Shown here piece after piece: positions 31,569 to 39,539 of a DNA stretch of 42,997 nt; the stretch's first letter is position 1; each line of letters begins with the position of its first letter. Below the pieces are notes generated by a model that saw only the letters and a list, made by a program, of their open reading frames with translations, was not told the DNA's origin and ran no database searches. The position numbers were made by a program, and so were the translations under genes. The stretch comes from Acidimicrobiaceae bacterium (GTDB lineage: Bacteria > Actinomycetota > Acidimicrobiia > Acidimicrobiales > Aldehydirespiratoraceae), in assembly GCA_009845995.1 (NCBI GenBank), contig VXYK01000001.1, forward strand, positions 1 to 42,997, read 5' to 3'.

Positions 31569-33383
31569 TTAGCCCTCGTCTATCCAGACGTTGTGGTAGA
31601 AGCCGCGTCCCTGATTATTGCAGACCAACACGACTCCGTCAGGGCCGGTCTGACCGCAAACGTTCTTGACCGCATTGCGGAAACCCACCGTCCAATTGGT
31701 ATGCGTCAGGAAAATGTAGGAATACGTCGATTGAATCTCAGCCTGGATTTCCTGCATTATCTCCACGCGGCGATCCAGATCGGCAGTGGCACGCTGTTCG
31801 AACAACAGCGCATCCCGATCCTCGTTGCACAAGCGAACCCAGTTGAGCGTGATCCCACCGGTAGCGGTTGCACACTCAAGCCAAACGACCTCATTGTCGG
31901 GGTCGACCGCGCCGAACTGGCGCCAGGTCACAACTTGGAACTGACCGATAGCAGTCTCAAGGATGTGCTGGTCCTGTGGGAGCTGCTGGCGCTCAACCTC
32001 GAAGTAAGGTTCCCAGCCGGCACTCAGGACATCCATGATCCGAGTTTGAAGCGTTGAGGGTCCTGAGAACTGGAGTTCGATCTTTACCTTGCCGTTGCTG
32101 CAGTTCTCCGGAACGTCGGCACAATAGGCGTCCACAAGCGGACCGGCCAGCTCAGGCATGTTGCCTTCCTGGACAACTTCAGGGTTGTTCCAAATGAGGT
32201 CCGGGTGATACATCGAGTCGGCCAACGGTCCCGTCCCCTGGGAAATCAAGTCGTAGTACGCCTGACGGTCGGTGGCAAAAGTAATCGCCTGACGCACCCG
32301 GATGTCGTCCATGGGCGCCTCTCTGGTGTTCAACATCACGAAGTTCTCACCGGAGTACAGATTCTGGAACGTGGATACTCCTTCAGCGCCAAGCAAGGTG
32401 AGAGTGGCGTCTGCGTTGGAGGTCACCAAGAGGTCCAGGTCGCCCGCAGCGAGTTGCTCGGCAGCCAGCGCTGTGTCGGTGGTGATGAAGACTTCAATGG
32501 CATCGAGGTAGATGTCGTCGGTACCGCGCCAATAGTCGGGGTTCTTGACCATTCTGGTAGACACGTCCTGAGTGCGGCTCTCAATCATGAACGGACCTGT
32601 ACCGACCGGTGATTGGTTGAGGCTGTCGTCGGCAGCCGCTGCCTCAAGCCAAGTGGGCGACGCAACCATCCCCAACTGAGAAGTCAAGTTGACCGGGAAG
32701 TGAGCCGACGGACGGATCAGGTTGTACTGAAGCGTCAGGTCGTCGATCTTCTCATAGCGGTTCGTTTCGGGGTAGCTCGGCCTGATTGCCAACGAGATGA
32801 TCGGATCGGTGATGGCCGCCTCGAAGTTGGCTATCAGCGCGTCAGCGTTGAGCGGCGTTCCGTCATGGAACCTGATGCCGTCACGGACCTTCACCTGCCA
32901 GGACGATCCGTCGCCGACAGGAGTAGCCGATTCGGCCAAGAACGGGAACCAGTTGCCGTCTTTGTCAATCGAGAAAAGTGGATCGAACATGGCGAATCCC
33001 ATGGTGTACGCAGCCACCGCGAAGTTGTTGGCTGCAGGGTTGAGGCCATCAGTCTCGGCCTCCACCGCGATTCGGAGCGTGCCACCTGACACGGGCTGCG
33101 GTGCTTCCTCGTCCTCCCCAGTCGGCTCATCACAGGCATCGCCGACGCAGACGTTGCCTTCGGTCACATCTTCCACGGGCGCTGCGGTGGTCGATGGAGC
33201 ATCGCCGTCATCGCCATCGTCACCGTCGTCTCCATCGTCGCCGTCATCCCCGACAGCAACCTCGCCGTCGTCGCCTGTGGTGTCTCCGTCGTCATCGCCG
33301 CCGCATGCGACGGCAACCAACGACAACGCCAGAAGCAGCGCTATGAGCTGCGCGAACATTGTGGGTCTAGTATGGGACTTCAT
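31569..33383 (-). CDS. oppA: Peptide-type ABC transporter substrate-binding lipoprotein (OppA/DppA family)
   Basis: A 604-residue SBP_bac_5 protein. The ATG has GGAGGAGAGAAAGAC upstream, which excludes the longer open frame. Signal: RPTMFAQLIALLLALSLVAVAC with lipobox AVAC. A low-complexity Asp/Gly linker (repeated GDD units, then APSTTAAP) follows. The domain has GGTLRIAVEAETDGLNPA, WQVKVRDGIRFHDGTPLNAD, VGTGPFMIESRTQD and DDIRVRQAITFATDRQAYYD. The ligand may be a peptide, but glycosides and other compounds are also known for the family. The position next to steroid genes may be chance. Confidence 0.92.
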   Translation of the reverse strand: MKSHTRPTMFAQLIALLLALSLVAVACGGDDDGDTTGDDGEVAVGDDGDDGDDGDDGDDGDAPSTTAAPVEDVTEGNVCVGDACDEPTGEDEEAPQPVSGGTLRIAVEAETDGLNPAANNFAVAAYTMGFAMFDPLFSIDKDGNWFPFLAESATPVGDGSSWQVKVRDGIRFHDGTPLNADALIANFEAAITDPIISLAIRPSYPETNRYEKIDDLTLQYNLIRPSAHFPVNLTSQLGMVASPTWLEAAAADDSLNQSPVGTGPFMIESRTQDVSTRMVKNPDYWRGTDDIYLDAIEVFITTDTALAAEQLAAGDLDLLVTSNADATLTLLGAEGVSTFQNLYSGENFVMLNTREAPMDDIRVRQAITFATDRQAYYDLISQGTGPLADSMYHPDLIWNNPEVVQEGNMPELAGPLVDAYCADVPENCSNGKVKIELQFSGPSTLQTRIMDVLSAGWEPYFEVERQQLPQDQHILETAIGQFQVVTWRQFGAVDPDNEVVWLECATATGGITLNWVRLCNEDRDALLFEQRATADLDRRVEIMQEIQAEIQSTYSYIFLTHTNWTVGFRNAVKNVCGQTGPDGVVLVCNNQGRGFYHNVWIDEG

Positions 33384-33508
33384 GTCTTTCTCTCCTCCAG
33401 GAATCACAATCGGCCTGTGACTCACGCCACAAGGTCTAGCACTTTGTAACACTTTTCGGGCGCGCAACAAGCAATGAACAGCAGAACTTCACGTGAACGT
33501 CGCAGAGA

Positions 33509-34288
33509 TCACGGGTGTTGACTGCTGACCGAGATGACCTCACCGGTCATGTACGTCGACAAATCGCTAGCCAGAAAAACCATGACGTTGGCCACCTCCC
33601 ACGGTTCGGCTGCTCTACCGAACGCTTCGGATTTTGACAGCTCATCAAGCAGCGCGTCATCGGTCACTTTGGCGAGAAACGGATGCATGGCAATGCTCGG
33701 CGCCACCGCGTTCACCCGAATGCCGTGCTCGGCTGCCTCAATAGCCGAGCATCGGGTCAACGCCATCACTCCCGCCTTGGCCGCAGCGTAGTGGCACTGC
33801 CCGCGTTGGGCGCGCCAACCCACGACCGAGGCGTTGTTGACTATCGCGCCCTTGATCTTCGCTTCAATCATGTGGCGCAAGACTGCACGCGTGCAGCGCA
33901 TGGTCCCCTCGAGCGTGACTCCCATCACCGCATTCCATTGTTCGTCGGTCATGTCGACAAGGTCGACCGTCCCGCCCAAACCCGCATTGTTCATCATCAC
34001 ATCAATGCCGCCGAAACCGCCGATCGCAGCAGCCACCAGAGCTTCGACATCTTTTTCCACCGTGACATTGCAGATCTCGGTAAGAGGCCGATTTCCGGTT
34101 TCGCTTTCGAGTCGGTCGGCTGTTTCACTCAAACGGCGTTCGTGGATGTCGGAGACAAGCACTTGCGCGCCTTCAATCAGACAGCGCTTTGCCACCGCGG
34201 AGCCGATGCCAGTACCCGCAGCCGCGGTGACCACCACACGTTTCGCGTCGAGCAGGCCCCGTCCCGGCGGTTCAGGCCCTGAAGACAT
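33509..34288 (-). CDS. ipdF: IpdF-like short-chain dehydrogenase (steroid ring C/D degradation)
   Basis: A 259-residue SDR. The cofactor loop reads TAAAGTGIGSAVAKRCL, then MMNNAGLGG. The catalytic region is NNASVVGWRAQRGQCHYAAAK, with VMALTRCSAIEAAEHGIRVN and the C-terminus GEVISVSSQHP. The GTGIGSA loop, CSAIEAAE and SVSxQHP ending match what I recall of mycobacterial IpdF (Rv3559c), which oxidises a hydroxyl of a hydroxylated hydroindane-CoA intermediate. ATG overlaps the stop of the upstream SDR gene (TGATG). It belongs to the operon with that SDR and probably the KstR-like regulator. The 125-bp gap downstream separates it from oppA. Confidence 0.82.
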   Translation of the reverse strand: MSSGPEPPGRGLLDAKRVVVTAAAGTGIGSAVAKRCLIEGAQVLVSDIHERRLSETADRLESETGNRPLTEICNVTVEKDVEALVAAAIGGFGGIDVMMNNAGLGGTVDLVDMTDEQWNAVMGVTLEGTMRCTRAVLRHMIEAKIKGAIVNNASVVGWRAQRGQCHYAAAKAGVMALTRCSAIEAAEHGIRVNAVAPSIAMHPFLAKVTDDALLDELSKSEAFGRAAEPWEVANVMVFLASDLSTYMTGEVISVSSQHP

Positions 34289-35220
34289 CAGCTGGTGCTC
34301 CCAGACTTGGCGTTCTCTGCCATCTCGGCCATACGGCGCTCCAAATCATCGATGAAGGGATTCGGCTCCTGTCCGATTCTGCCCGGCAATGCTTCGGCGA
34401 TCTGTTCACAAGTCCAGCGGTCACCATCGGCGGTCATCGTTCGAACCTCCATCGGTTGGTTCCACACCGAGATCCGCTTGCCCACCACCGTGTAGATCTG
34501 TGCGTTGATGTGACGGCCGGCATCGCTCATCAAATAGACGGCCATCGGAGCGACATCTTCAGGTTCACCTGTTTCGATCTCGAACGGCACATTCTCGCTC
34601 ATGCGAGTCTTGGCTACCGGAGCGATGCAATTGGCGTTGATGGCCGGTCCACCACGGAGTCTGAGGCTCGCCGCGGTCATCGCTGCTGAGCGGGTGAGGC
34701 TGACAATTCCGCCTTTGGCCGCCGAGTAATTGGCCTGAGCCGTGGAGGCGGTGAACGCACCGGAAGTGAAGCCCACCAGCGACCCGCCCGTGTCTTGTTT
34801 GCGCATTCGCGCCAACGCCGCTCGGTAGACGTTGAAGTGCCCTTTCAGGTGAACCGCCACCACATGGTCCCACTCGTCCTCGCTCATGTTGAAGAGCATT
34901 CGCTCCCGCAACACTCCCGCGGGGCAGACAACACCGTCGATGGATCCCCAGTTGTCGCAAGCAGCCGCGACCACTTCTTCGCCGACATCGAACTGGCTGA
35001 TGTCTCCTGCCACGGCCACGGCCTGTCCGCCCAGAGCCTTGATTTCGACCACCGCATTGTCGGCGACTTCGCTTGTCGGGTTGCTGCCGTCCATCGCCAC
35101 GCCGTAGTCGGCAACAACAATGTTCGCTCCCTCGGCCGCGGCTGCCAACGCGATGGCTTTGCCGATACCCGCACCTGCGCCGGTTATCGCAATGTTCTTG
35201 CCGTCAAGGAATCTGGACAC
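34288..35220 (-). CDS. Short-chain dehydrogenase, multifunctional hydroxysteroid-dehydrogenase type
   Basis: A 310-residue SDR. ITGAGAGIGKAIALAAAAEGANIVVADYG is the cofactor region. YGVAMDGSNPTSEVADNAV is the insertion typical of the peroxisomal 17-beta-hydroxysteroid dehydrogenase type, also seen in the mycobacterial Rv3548c group. Catalytic Ser is in GFTSGAF and Tyr/Lys in ANYSAAKGG. The usual NNAG motif is replaced by CPAG (VVCPAGVLRERM). The last 50 residues form an extra tail (TCEQIAEALPGRIG...). The start is GTG with AGGAGACC upstream. It lies 75 bases after the regulator gene, with short direct repeats in between. Confidence 0.8.
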   Translation of the reverse strand: MSRFLDGKNIAITGAGAGIGKAIALAAAAEGANIVVADYGVAMDGSNPTSEVADNAVVEIKALGGQAVAVAGDISQFDVGEEVVAAACDNWGSIDGVVCPAGVLRERMLFNMSEDEWDHVVAVHLKGHFNVYRAALARMRKQDTGGSLVGFTSGAFTASTAQANYSAAKGGIVSLTRSAAMTAASLRLRGGPAINANCIAPVAKTRMSENVPFEIETGEPEDVAPMAVYLMSDAGRHINAQIYTVVGKRISVWNQPMEVRTMTADGDRWTCEQIAEALPGRIGQEPNPFIDDLERRMAEMAENAKSGSTS

Positions 35221-35242
35221 TTACTGGTCTCCTGGATTGTGG

Positions 35243-35299
35243 TGAATGTGCTGAATGTGAGATGAACGTTAGGACCTGAACGCTAGAACTGAACGCTAG
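35243..35299. repeat. Short direct-repeat array between KstR-like gene and dehydrogenase gene
   Basis: Two TGAATGTG units are followed by AGATGAACGTTAG (35260-35272), ACCTGAACGCTAG (35274-35286) and AACTGAACGCTAG (35287-35299). The last two are adjacent 13-bp copies. They fill the promoter-proximal gap and run into the stop codon of the regulator gene. Possible operator array or simple sequence duplication. Confidence 0.7.
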
Positions 35300-35886
35300 G
35301 CCGACGCCTTACAGGCAATCATCATTCGGACCGCGTGACGCAACTCGTCCTCAACGCTGCCCGCTTCGGCGAGACCACCGACCCACCTGCTCGTCGCAGA
35401 GAACCAAACGTGGCGAATCACTCGAGCGGCGCCCTCGGCATCAATCTCGGAATCATCGCCGATAGCGGTGACCATGAACTGCAGTACCTCCGTTTCTACA
35501 GCTCGCTTGTACTCTGCTGCGGCCGGGTCCGTGGTGTTGAGAGCAGTGAACAGCGCACTCATGAGCTTCGGCGTTCGCTCAGCCATCTCAGCGGCGTCAG
35601 CGAGCAACGCAGACAAGCGATCAGCTGCGGTTCCCTGTTGCGGAGGACGAGACTCGAGTCCCTCGCGAACCCTCTGGATCCAGCTCACCAAACCCGCCAA
35701 CAGCATGTCGTCCTTGCCGTTGAAGTACCGGTAGATCGTGCCGAGCGACACATCAGCGCGTTCTGCCACAGCCCGCATCTGGACCGCCTCATAGCCACCC
35801 TCGGCGGCCATCCGCAGAGATGCATCCTTGATGCGCGAACGACGGGCTTCTCGGCTGACGGCCGCGTTGCTATCTCTCAGAGTCAT
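35296..35886 (-). CDS. TetR-family repressor, KstR-like
   Basis: A 196-residue TetR regulator. The DNA-binding domain (residues 12-60) reads SRIKDASLRMAAEGGYEAVQ, MRAVAERADVSLGTIYRYF, closely matching what I recall of mycobacterial KstR, the cholesterol-catabolism repressor. The C-terminal ligand domain includes MAERTPKLMSALFTALNTT and ARVIRHVWFSATSRWVGGLA. ATG 35886 is clear. It is upstream of two steroid-type dehydrogenase genes on the same strand and divergent from a Crp-family regulator. Likely inducer: a steroid-derived CoA thioester, by analogy. Confidence 0.8.
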   Translation of the reverse strand: MTLRDSNAAVSREARRSRIKDASLRMAAEGGYEAVQMRAVAERADVSLGTIYRYFNGKDDMLLAGLVSWIQRVREGLESRPPQQGTAADRLSALLADAAEMAERTPKLMSALFTALNTTDPAAAEYKRAVETEVLQFMVTAIGDDSEIDAEGAARVIRHVWFSATSRWVGGLAEAGSVEDELRHAVRMMIACKASA

Positions 35887-35963
35887 TAACCCAAATCATC
35901 GCGGACCACTCAACAACACATGTAATCGCACCATTAGGAATCTGGAAAAGCTACGGTTCAGCG

Positions 35964-36611
35964 ATGCGCGGCGGTCTGATGGAACAACTGGGGCCAGCGG
36001 CGGTCAACTGGCGCAAGCAGATGCATCGGTGTCGATTCCAACGCCGAGAGGTGATCTTTCATCAAGGAGAAATCGGCGACACCATTCACTTGATCGAGAA
36101 AGGGCGTGTCCTTGTCGAAGTCTCCATGGCACGCGGAGATGTGGCTGCCCTTTCGGTCCGCTGGCCGGGCGACATCGTCGGTGAGCTCGCTGTTGTCGGC
36201 GATGGCCGGCGGACCGCCCGGGTCACCGCGCTGGAAGCAACCGAAACTCTCGCCCTGACCCGACAGACGCTTGCCGAGCTCCGCGCCGAGGACCCGGCGG
36301 TTGACGGTTACTTCCTCAAAGTTGTCGCAGACAAACTCTCCCAGAGCACCGACCAACTCGTCGACGTCCTGTTCGCACCGGTTGAAACCCGAGTGATGCG
36401 GGCGTTGTTGCGGCTCGTCGCGGCATTCGACAGAGGTGTGCACCCCGCTGTCGTGAAGGTCCGACAATGCGACATCGCCGCGATGGCCGGCAGCAGTCGC
36501 CAATCAGCCAACCATGCCCTCAAACTCGCTGAATCCGACGGAGTGCTCCGTATAGGGCGCGGCCGGATAGAGATACTCGATCTTTCACGTTTGCAGATCT
36601 TGGCCCGCTGA
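35964..36611 (+). CDS. Crp/Fnr-family transcriptional regulator
   Basis: A 215-residue protein. The N-terminal cyclic-nucleotide-binding-type barrel has QRREVIFHQGEIGDTIHLIEKGRV and RWPGDIVGELAVVGDGRRTARVTAL, then the dimer helix, and a C-terminal helix-turn-helix with RQCDIAAMAGSSRQSANHALKLAESDG and the wing VLRIGRGRIEILDL. No Cys cluster for iron-sulfur binding is present, so it is Crp- rather than Fnr-like. The effector is unknown. Divergent from the KstR-like gene with a 77-bp shared gap, which may be regulated by both. Confidence 0.85.
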   Translation: MRGGLMEQLGPAAVNWRKQMHRCRFQRREVIFHQGEIGDTIHLIEKGRVLVEVSMARGDVAALSVRWPGDIVGELAVVGDGRRTARVTALEATETLALTRQTLAELRAEDPAVDGYFLKVVADKLSQSTDQLVDVLFAPVETRVMRALLRLVAAFDRGVHPAVVKVRQCDIAAMAGSSRQSANHALKLAESDGVLRIGRGRIEILDLSRLQILAR

Positions 36612-36623
36612 CGGGTGCCTGGT

Positions 36624-37934
36624 TCAGGGGGCCGAAGGCGGTGGCGGAGGGAGTTCAGAAACCACCGATTCATCCTCGTCGTCATCGGAGCGCATGCTCT
36701 GCAGGATGTCGACGCCGGTGGCGGCTTCGATCTGCTCACTGAGGCTCACCACCGCGGCCGGGAGTTGCGCCATCAAAGCGGGAATACCACCTTGGCCGCC
36801 GTTGTTGCCGCCATCCACCACGGCGACCCGGTCGATCGAGACGTTGTTCACCGTTGACACGATCTTGTCGACGAGTTCGGGAAGCATGTTGAGCACGAAG
36901 ATCCTCTGGCCGTCCTCCCCCGCCAGTTGGTACTGGTCGGTGATCCGACGAAACACGTCAACCTGGGCCTTGCCGTCTTCGATGATCTTCGCCGCCTCCG
37001 CCTGTGCTTCCAGCTGCTTCGACTCAAGGTTGGCACGGGCCGGCGTCACGACATCGGCTTCGAGTCGGCGACGCTCCAACTCGATGCGCTGCTGCTCGAG
37101 TTCCTGCTCAGCAGTCGCCCGGGCAATATCACCGGCCACCAGGGCCTGCTCTTCTTTCGCGCGGGCAATGGCGTCGAGCTCGGCTGTACGGACTCGCAGG
37201 TTGTTCTGTTCCTCGACGATGTTGCGATCAGCCAGCGCCTGGGCGATCTGGGCGGCCTCCCGAGCCTTCGCTTCTGCCTGTTCAGATTCAGATTGCCGGT
37301 TGGCTTCAGCCACCCGAGCTTCCTTGACCACCGTGGCAGTCAGCCGGCGACCGACCGATTCGAGGTAGAGGTTGTCGTCGGTCACGTTTTGGATCTTCAT
37401 CACATCGAGATCAAGCCCCAGCGTCTTGATGTCGTCGTCGGCCTCGTCGATCAACTGTTGGGAGAACTTCAAACGATCCTCGTTGACCTCTTCAGGCGAG
37501 AGCGTGGCAAGAACCCCGCGCAGGTTGGCCTCCAGAGTCTCTTTGGCGATCTGTCCGATGTGCTGATTCGGAACGTTCAAGAAACGCTCCGCTGCGTTCT
37601 CCAGCACACCTTCTTTCGAGGAAACCTTGACGTTGGCAATTCCCTGCACATTCAACGGAATTGTGCCGCGCGAGTAAGCGTTGGTCACCGACACCTCAAG
37701 CGGGATGGTATTCAGGTCCAACCACGACACCTTCTCGATGAGAGGGATCCGAACGGTTCGACCACCTTTGAGGATTCGATACCCGACAGTTCGTCCGTCC
37801 GAAAGTTGACGGCTGCGACCCGAGATCACCGCAACCCGGTTCGGCGGGCAGATGACGATCAGTGAACTGAGGATCATGATCAGCAAGATCACCGTTACCC
37901 CAATCGCCAAGCCACTAATCAAGAACAAAGACAT
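36624..37934 (-). CDS. Flotillin-like SPFH/PHB-domain membrane protein
   Basis: A 436-residue flotillin. An N-terminal hydrophobic segment (ISGLAIGVTVILLIMILSSLIVI) anchors it. The SPFH domain spans about residues 30-190 (CPPNRVAVISGRSR, NVQGIANVKVSSKEG, NEDRLKFSQQLIDEADDDIKTLG). A long coiled-coil rich in Ala, Glu and Arg follows (residues 200-330, with repeated EAxA patterns). The tail is Pro-rich (ELPPPPPSAP). Flotillins scaffold ordered membrane patches. ATG 37934 has a strong AGGAGGAA site. The NfeD-like gene lies just upstream on the same strand, the usual flotillin/NfeD pairing. Confidence 0.92.
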   Translation of the reverse strand: MSLFLISGLAIGVTVILLIMILSSLIVICPPNRVAVISGRSRQLSDGRTVGYRILKGGRTVRIPLIEKVSWLDLNTIPLEVSVTNAYSRGTIPLNVQGIANVKVSSKEGVLENAAERFLNVPNQHIGQIAKETLEANLRGVLATLSPEEVNEDRLKFSQQLIDEADDDIKTLGLDLDVMKIQNVTDDNLYLESVGRRLTATVVKEARVAEANRQSESEQAEAKAREAAQIAQALADRNIVEEQNNLRVRTAELDAIARAKEEQALVAGDIARATAEQELEQQRIELERRRLEADVVTPARANLESKQLEAQAEAAKIIEDGKAQVDVFRRITDQYQLAGEDGQRIFVLNMLPELVDKIVSTVNNVSIDRVAVVDGGNNGGQGGIPALMAQLPAAVVSLSEQIEAATGVDILQSMRSDDDEDESVVSELPPPPPSAP

Positions 37935-37993
37935 CTGCTGATTCCTCCTGCGCTAAAAGCGCTCTTCAAACAGCCCGAAAGGCCGTTAGCGAT

Positions 37994-38458
37994 CTATTCA
38001 AGCCTAAGGTCGGGACCGAGAGGCGCCACTATGGCCACCCCGCTTTCGACCTTGACGATCACAACCCTTTCACCTTCCTTGATGGTCGACCCGTCAATGG
38101 GTGAAGCGGTCATTTGTTCACGCGCCCCGGCCATGTCGACGATGATCTTGCCCCGGTGATCAGAACTCACCTCAAGGGCCACCCGCGCCATCGATCCTTC
38201 TAGTTCCGAGTCCATAACCTCGCTCGAAACGGAATTCTTGCGAATCCATTTGAAAGCTTGGGTGCTGATAAGACCGGCCACAACCGCCACCACCGCAGAG
38301 GTCACGAACAACGCCACCGCTCCTGCACCAGTGGCCCCTCCCACCACTCCGACAAAGCCGAAAGTCGCCGCAAAAAAGGCGATCGAGGAGAGCGGGATCA
38401 CCGACAACGCCTCTCCGCCGGCGTCTGCATCAGCGTCCCCCGCGAACACCAGCCACAA
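37994..38458 (-). CDS. NfeD-like membrane protein with OB-fold domain
   Basis: Membrane helices (IPLSSIAFFAATFGFVGVVGG, AVALFVTSAVVAVVAGLIS) are followed by a C-terminal OB-like domain (EGSMARVALEVSSDHRGKIIVDMAG, IDGSTIKEGERVVIVKVESGVAIVAPL). It partners flotillin. The listed start is the TTG at 38458, the only canonical codon available, but the same frame stays open upstream and encodes a plausible first helix (IDLTGLYIFLLAAGGPLLLW) beginning at an ATC codon at 38510-38512. The true protein is therefore probably about 18 residues longer, with a non-standard or mutated start. Confidence 0.75.
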   Translation of the reverse strand: MWLVFAGDADADAGGEALSVIPLSSIAFFAATFGFVGVVGGATGAGAVALFVTSAVVAVVAGLISTQAFKWIRKNSVSSEVMDSELEGSMARVALEVSSDHRGKIIVDMAGAREQMTASPIDGSTIKEGERVVIVKVESGVAIVAPLGPDLRLE

Positions 38459-38569
38459 CAGCAGCGGTCCTCCAGCGGCGAGAAGAAAAATATAGAGTCC
38501 GGTCAGGTCGATTCGCCTTGAACCGTACTACCGATCTGAACAGTTCCGCTAGCAGGTAAAGTCGCCGCC

Positions 38570-39508
38570 GTGAAAGTGACCGTTGTCAATAATCTGGGGC
38601 ACGATCTCCCCGAGAAGGTGGCGTCCCTTCCTGGCCTGCGCGAAGTCAGAATAGACGGAGATGCCCAAGTTCCTCCTGATCTAGGGGGCGATGTGATATT
38701 CACCCACACCCGTGGGGCCCCCAACCTCGGAGCAATCATCGATTGCGGCGCGACTTGGATCCACGTCATGGGCGTGGGAATCGATGACTTCCCTCTCGAG
38801 TTGATCCGGTCCGACCAGATCCTCACGTGTGCCCGCGGCTCGACCGCGACCCCGATCAGCGAGTTCGCTTTGGCGGCCATGTTGGCCCATGCGAAGGCAC
38901 TGCCCGATATCTGGATCAACGCCGTACCGGCCGACGGTTGGCACACAGGGCCGAAAATGGGGGCCCTCAACGGGCACACCGTCGTGGTGGTCGGAGTGGG
39001 CGGAATCGGCGCTGAAGTGGCACGCCTGTCGCTCGCTTTCGGTATGCGCGTGATCGGCGTCCGCCGGCGCCCGTTGTCGGCGCCTCATGCTGGGATGGAA
39101 ATCACCACCGATCTCAGCGAAGTCATCGGCGACGCCCACCACCTGGTGTTGGCCGCGCCTGCCACTAGCGAGACTGCCGCTCTCATCGACCATGACATTT
39201 TGGCCCGTGTCGCACCGGGGCTTCATATTGTCAACATCGCTCGCGGCGCTCTCATTGATCAGGATGCACTGCGAGAAGCACTCGACGACGGTCGCGTGGC
39301 GCGAGCCTCGCTCGACGCTGTTGTTCCCGAACCTCTGCCCGACGGGCATTGGCTCTTCAACCACCCCAGCGTGCGTCTTTCGCCCCACATCTCATGGGCG
39401 GCACCCAGATCGGGGAACTCCATGTTCGACACTTTCATCACCAACTATCACCGTTTCACAGCCGGCGAACCCCTGGAAGGAATAGTCGACCTGGACTTGG
39501 GTTATTGA
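38570..39508 (+). CDS. D-isomer-specific 2-hydroxyacid dehydrogenase
   Basis: A 312-residue NAD(P)-dependent dehydrogenase. The substrate domain is short; TATPISEFALAAMLAHAK begins the linker helix. The nucleotide-binding loop is VVVVGVGGIGAEVARLSLAFGM with RRR after it, suggesting NADP preference. The catalytic Arg is in NIARGALIDQDALREAL, Glu in DAVVPEPLP, and His in LSPHISWAAP. Likely glyoxylate, hydroxypyruvate or another 2-keto acid reductase. The start is GTG. First of a rightward gene run with the cyclase-family gene 31 bases behind it. Confidence 0.88.
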   Translation: MKVTVVNNLGHDLPEKVASLPGLREVRIDGDAQVPPDLGGDVIFTHTRGAPNLGAIIDCGATWIHVMGVGIDDFPLELIRSDQILTCARGSTATPISEFALAAMLAHAKALPDIWINAVPADGWHTGPKMGALNGHTVVVVGVGGIGAEVARLSLAFGMRVIGVRRRPLSAPHAGMEITTDLSEVIGDAHHLVLAAPATSETAALIDHDILARVAPGLHIVNIARGALIDQDALREALDDGRVARASLDAVVPEPLPDGHWLFNHPSVRLSPHISWAAPRSGNSMFDTFITNYHRFTAGEPLEGIVDLDLGY

Positions 39509-39539
39509 CCGCGGCCCTGTCTCGCCTACGCTCGGAAAC

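Noticed and set aside
30758..31669. Open frame of 303 codons on the plus strand
   Set aside because: Antisense to oppB; high-GC codon bias on the other strand explains it.
37950..37962. Small hairpin GCGCT-AAA-AGCGC before the flotillin ribosome-binding site
   Set aside because: Five-base arms are too short to claim a regulatory element without further support.
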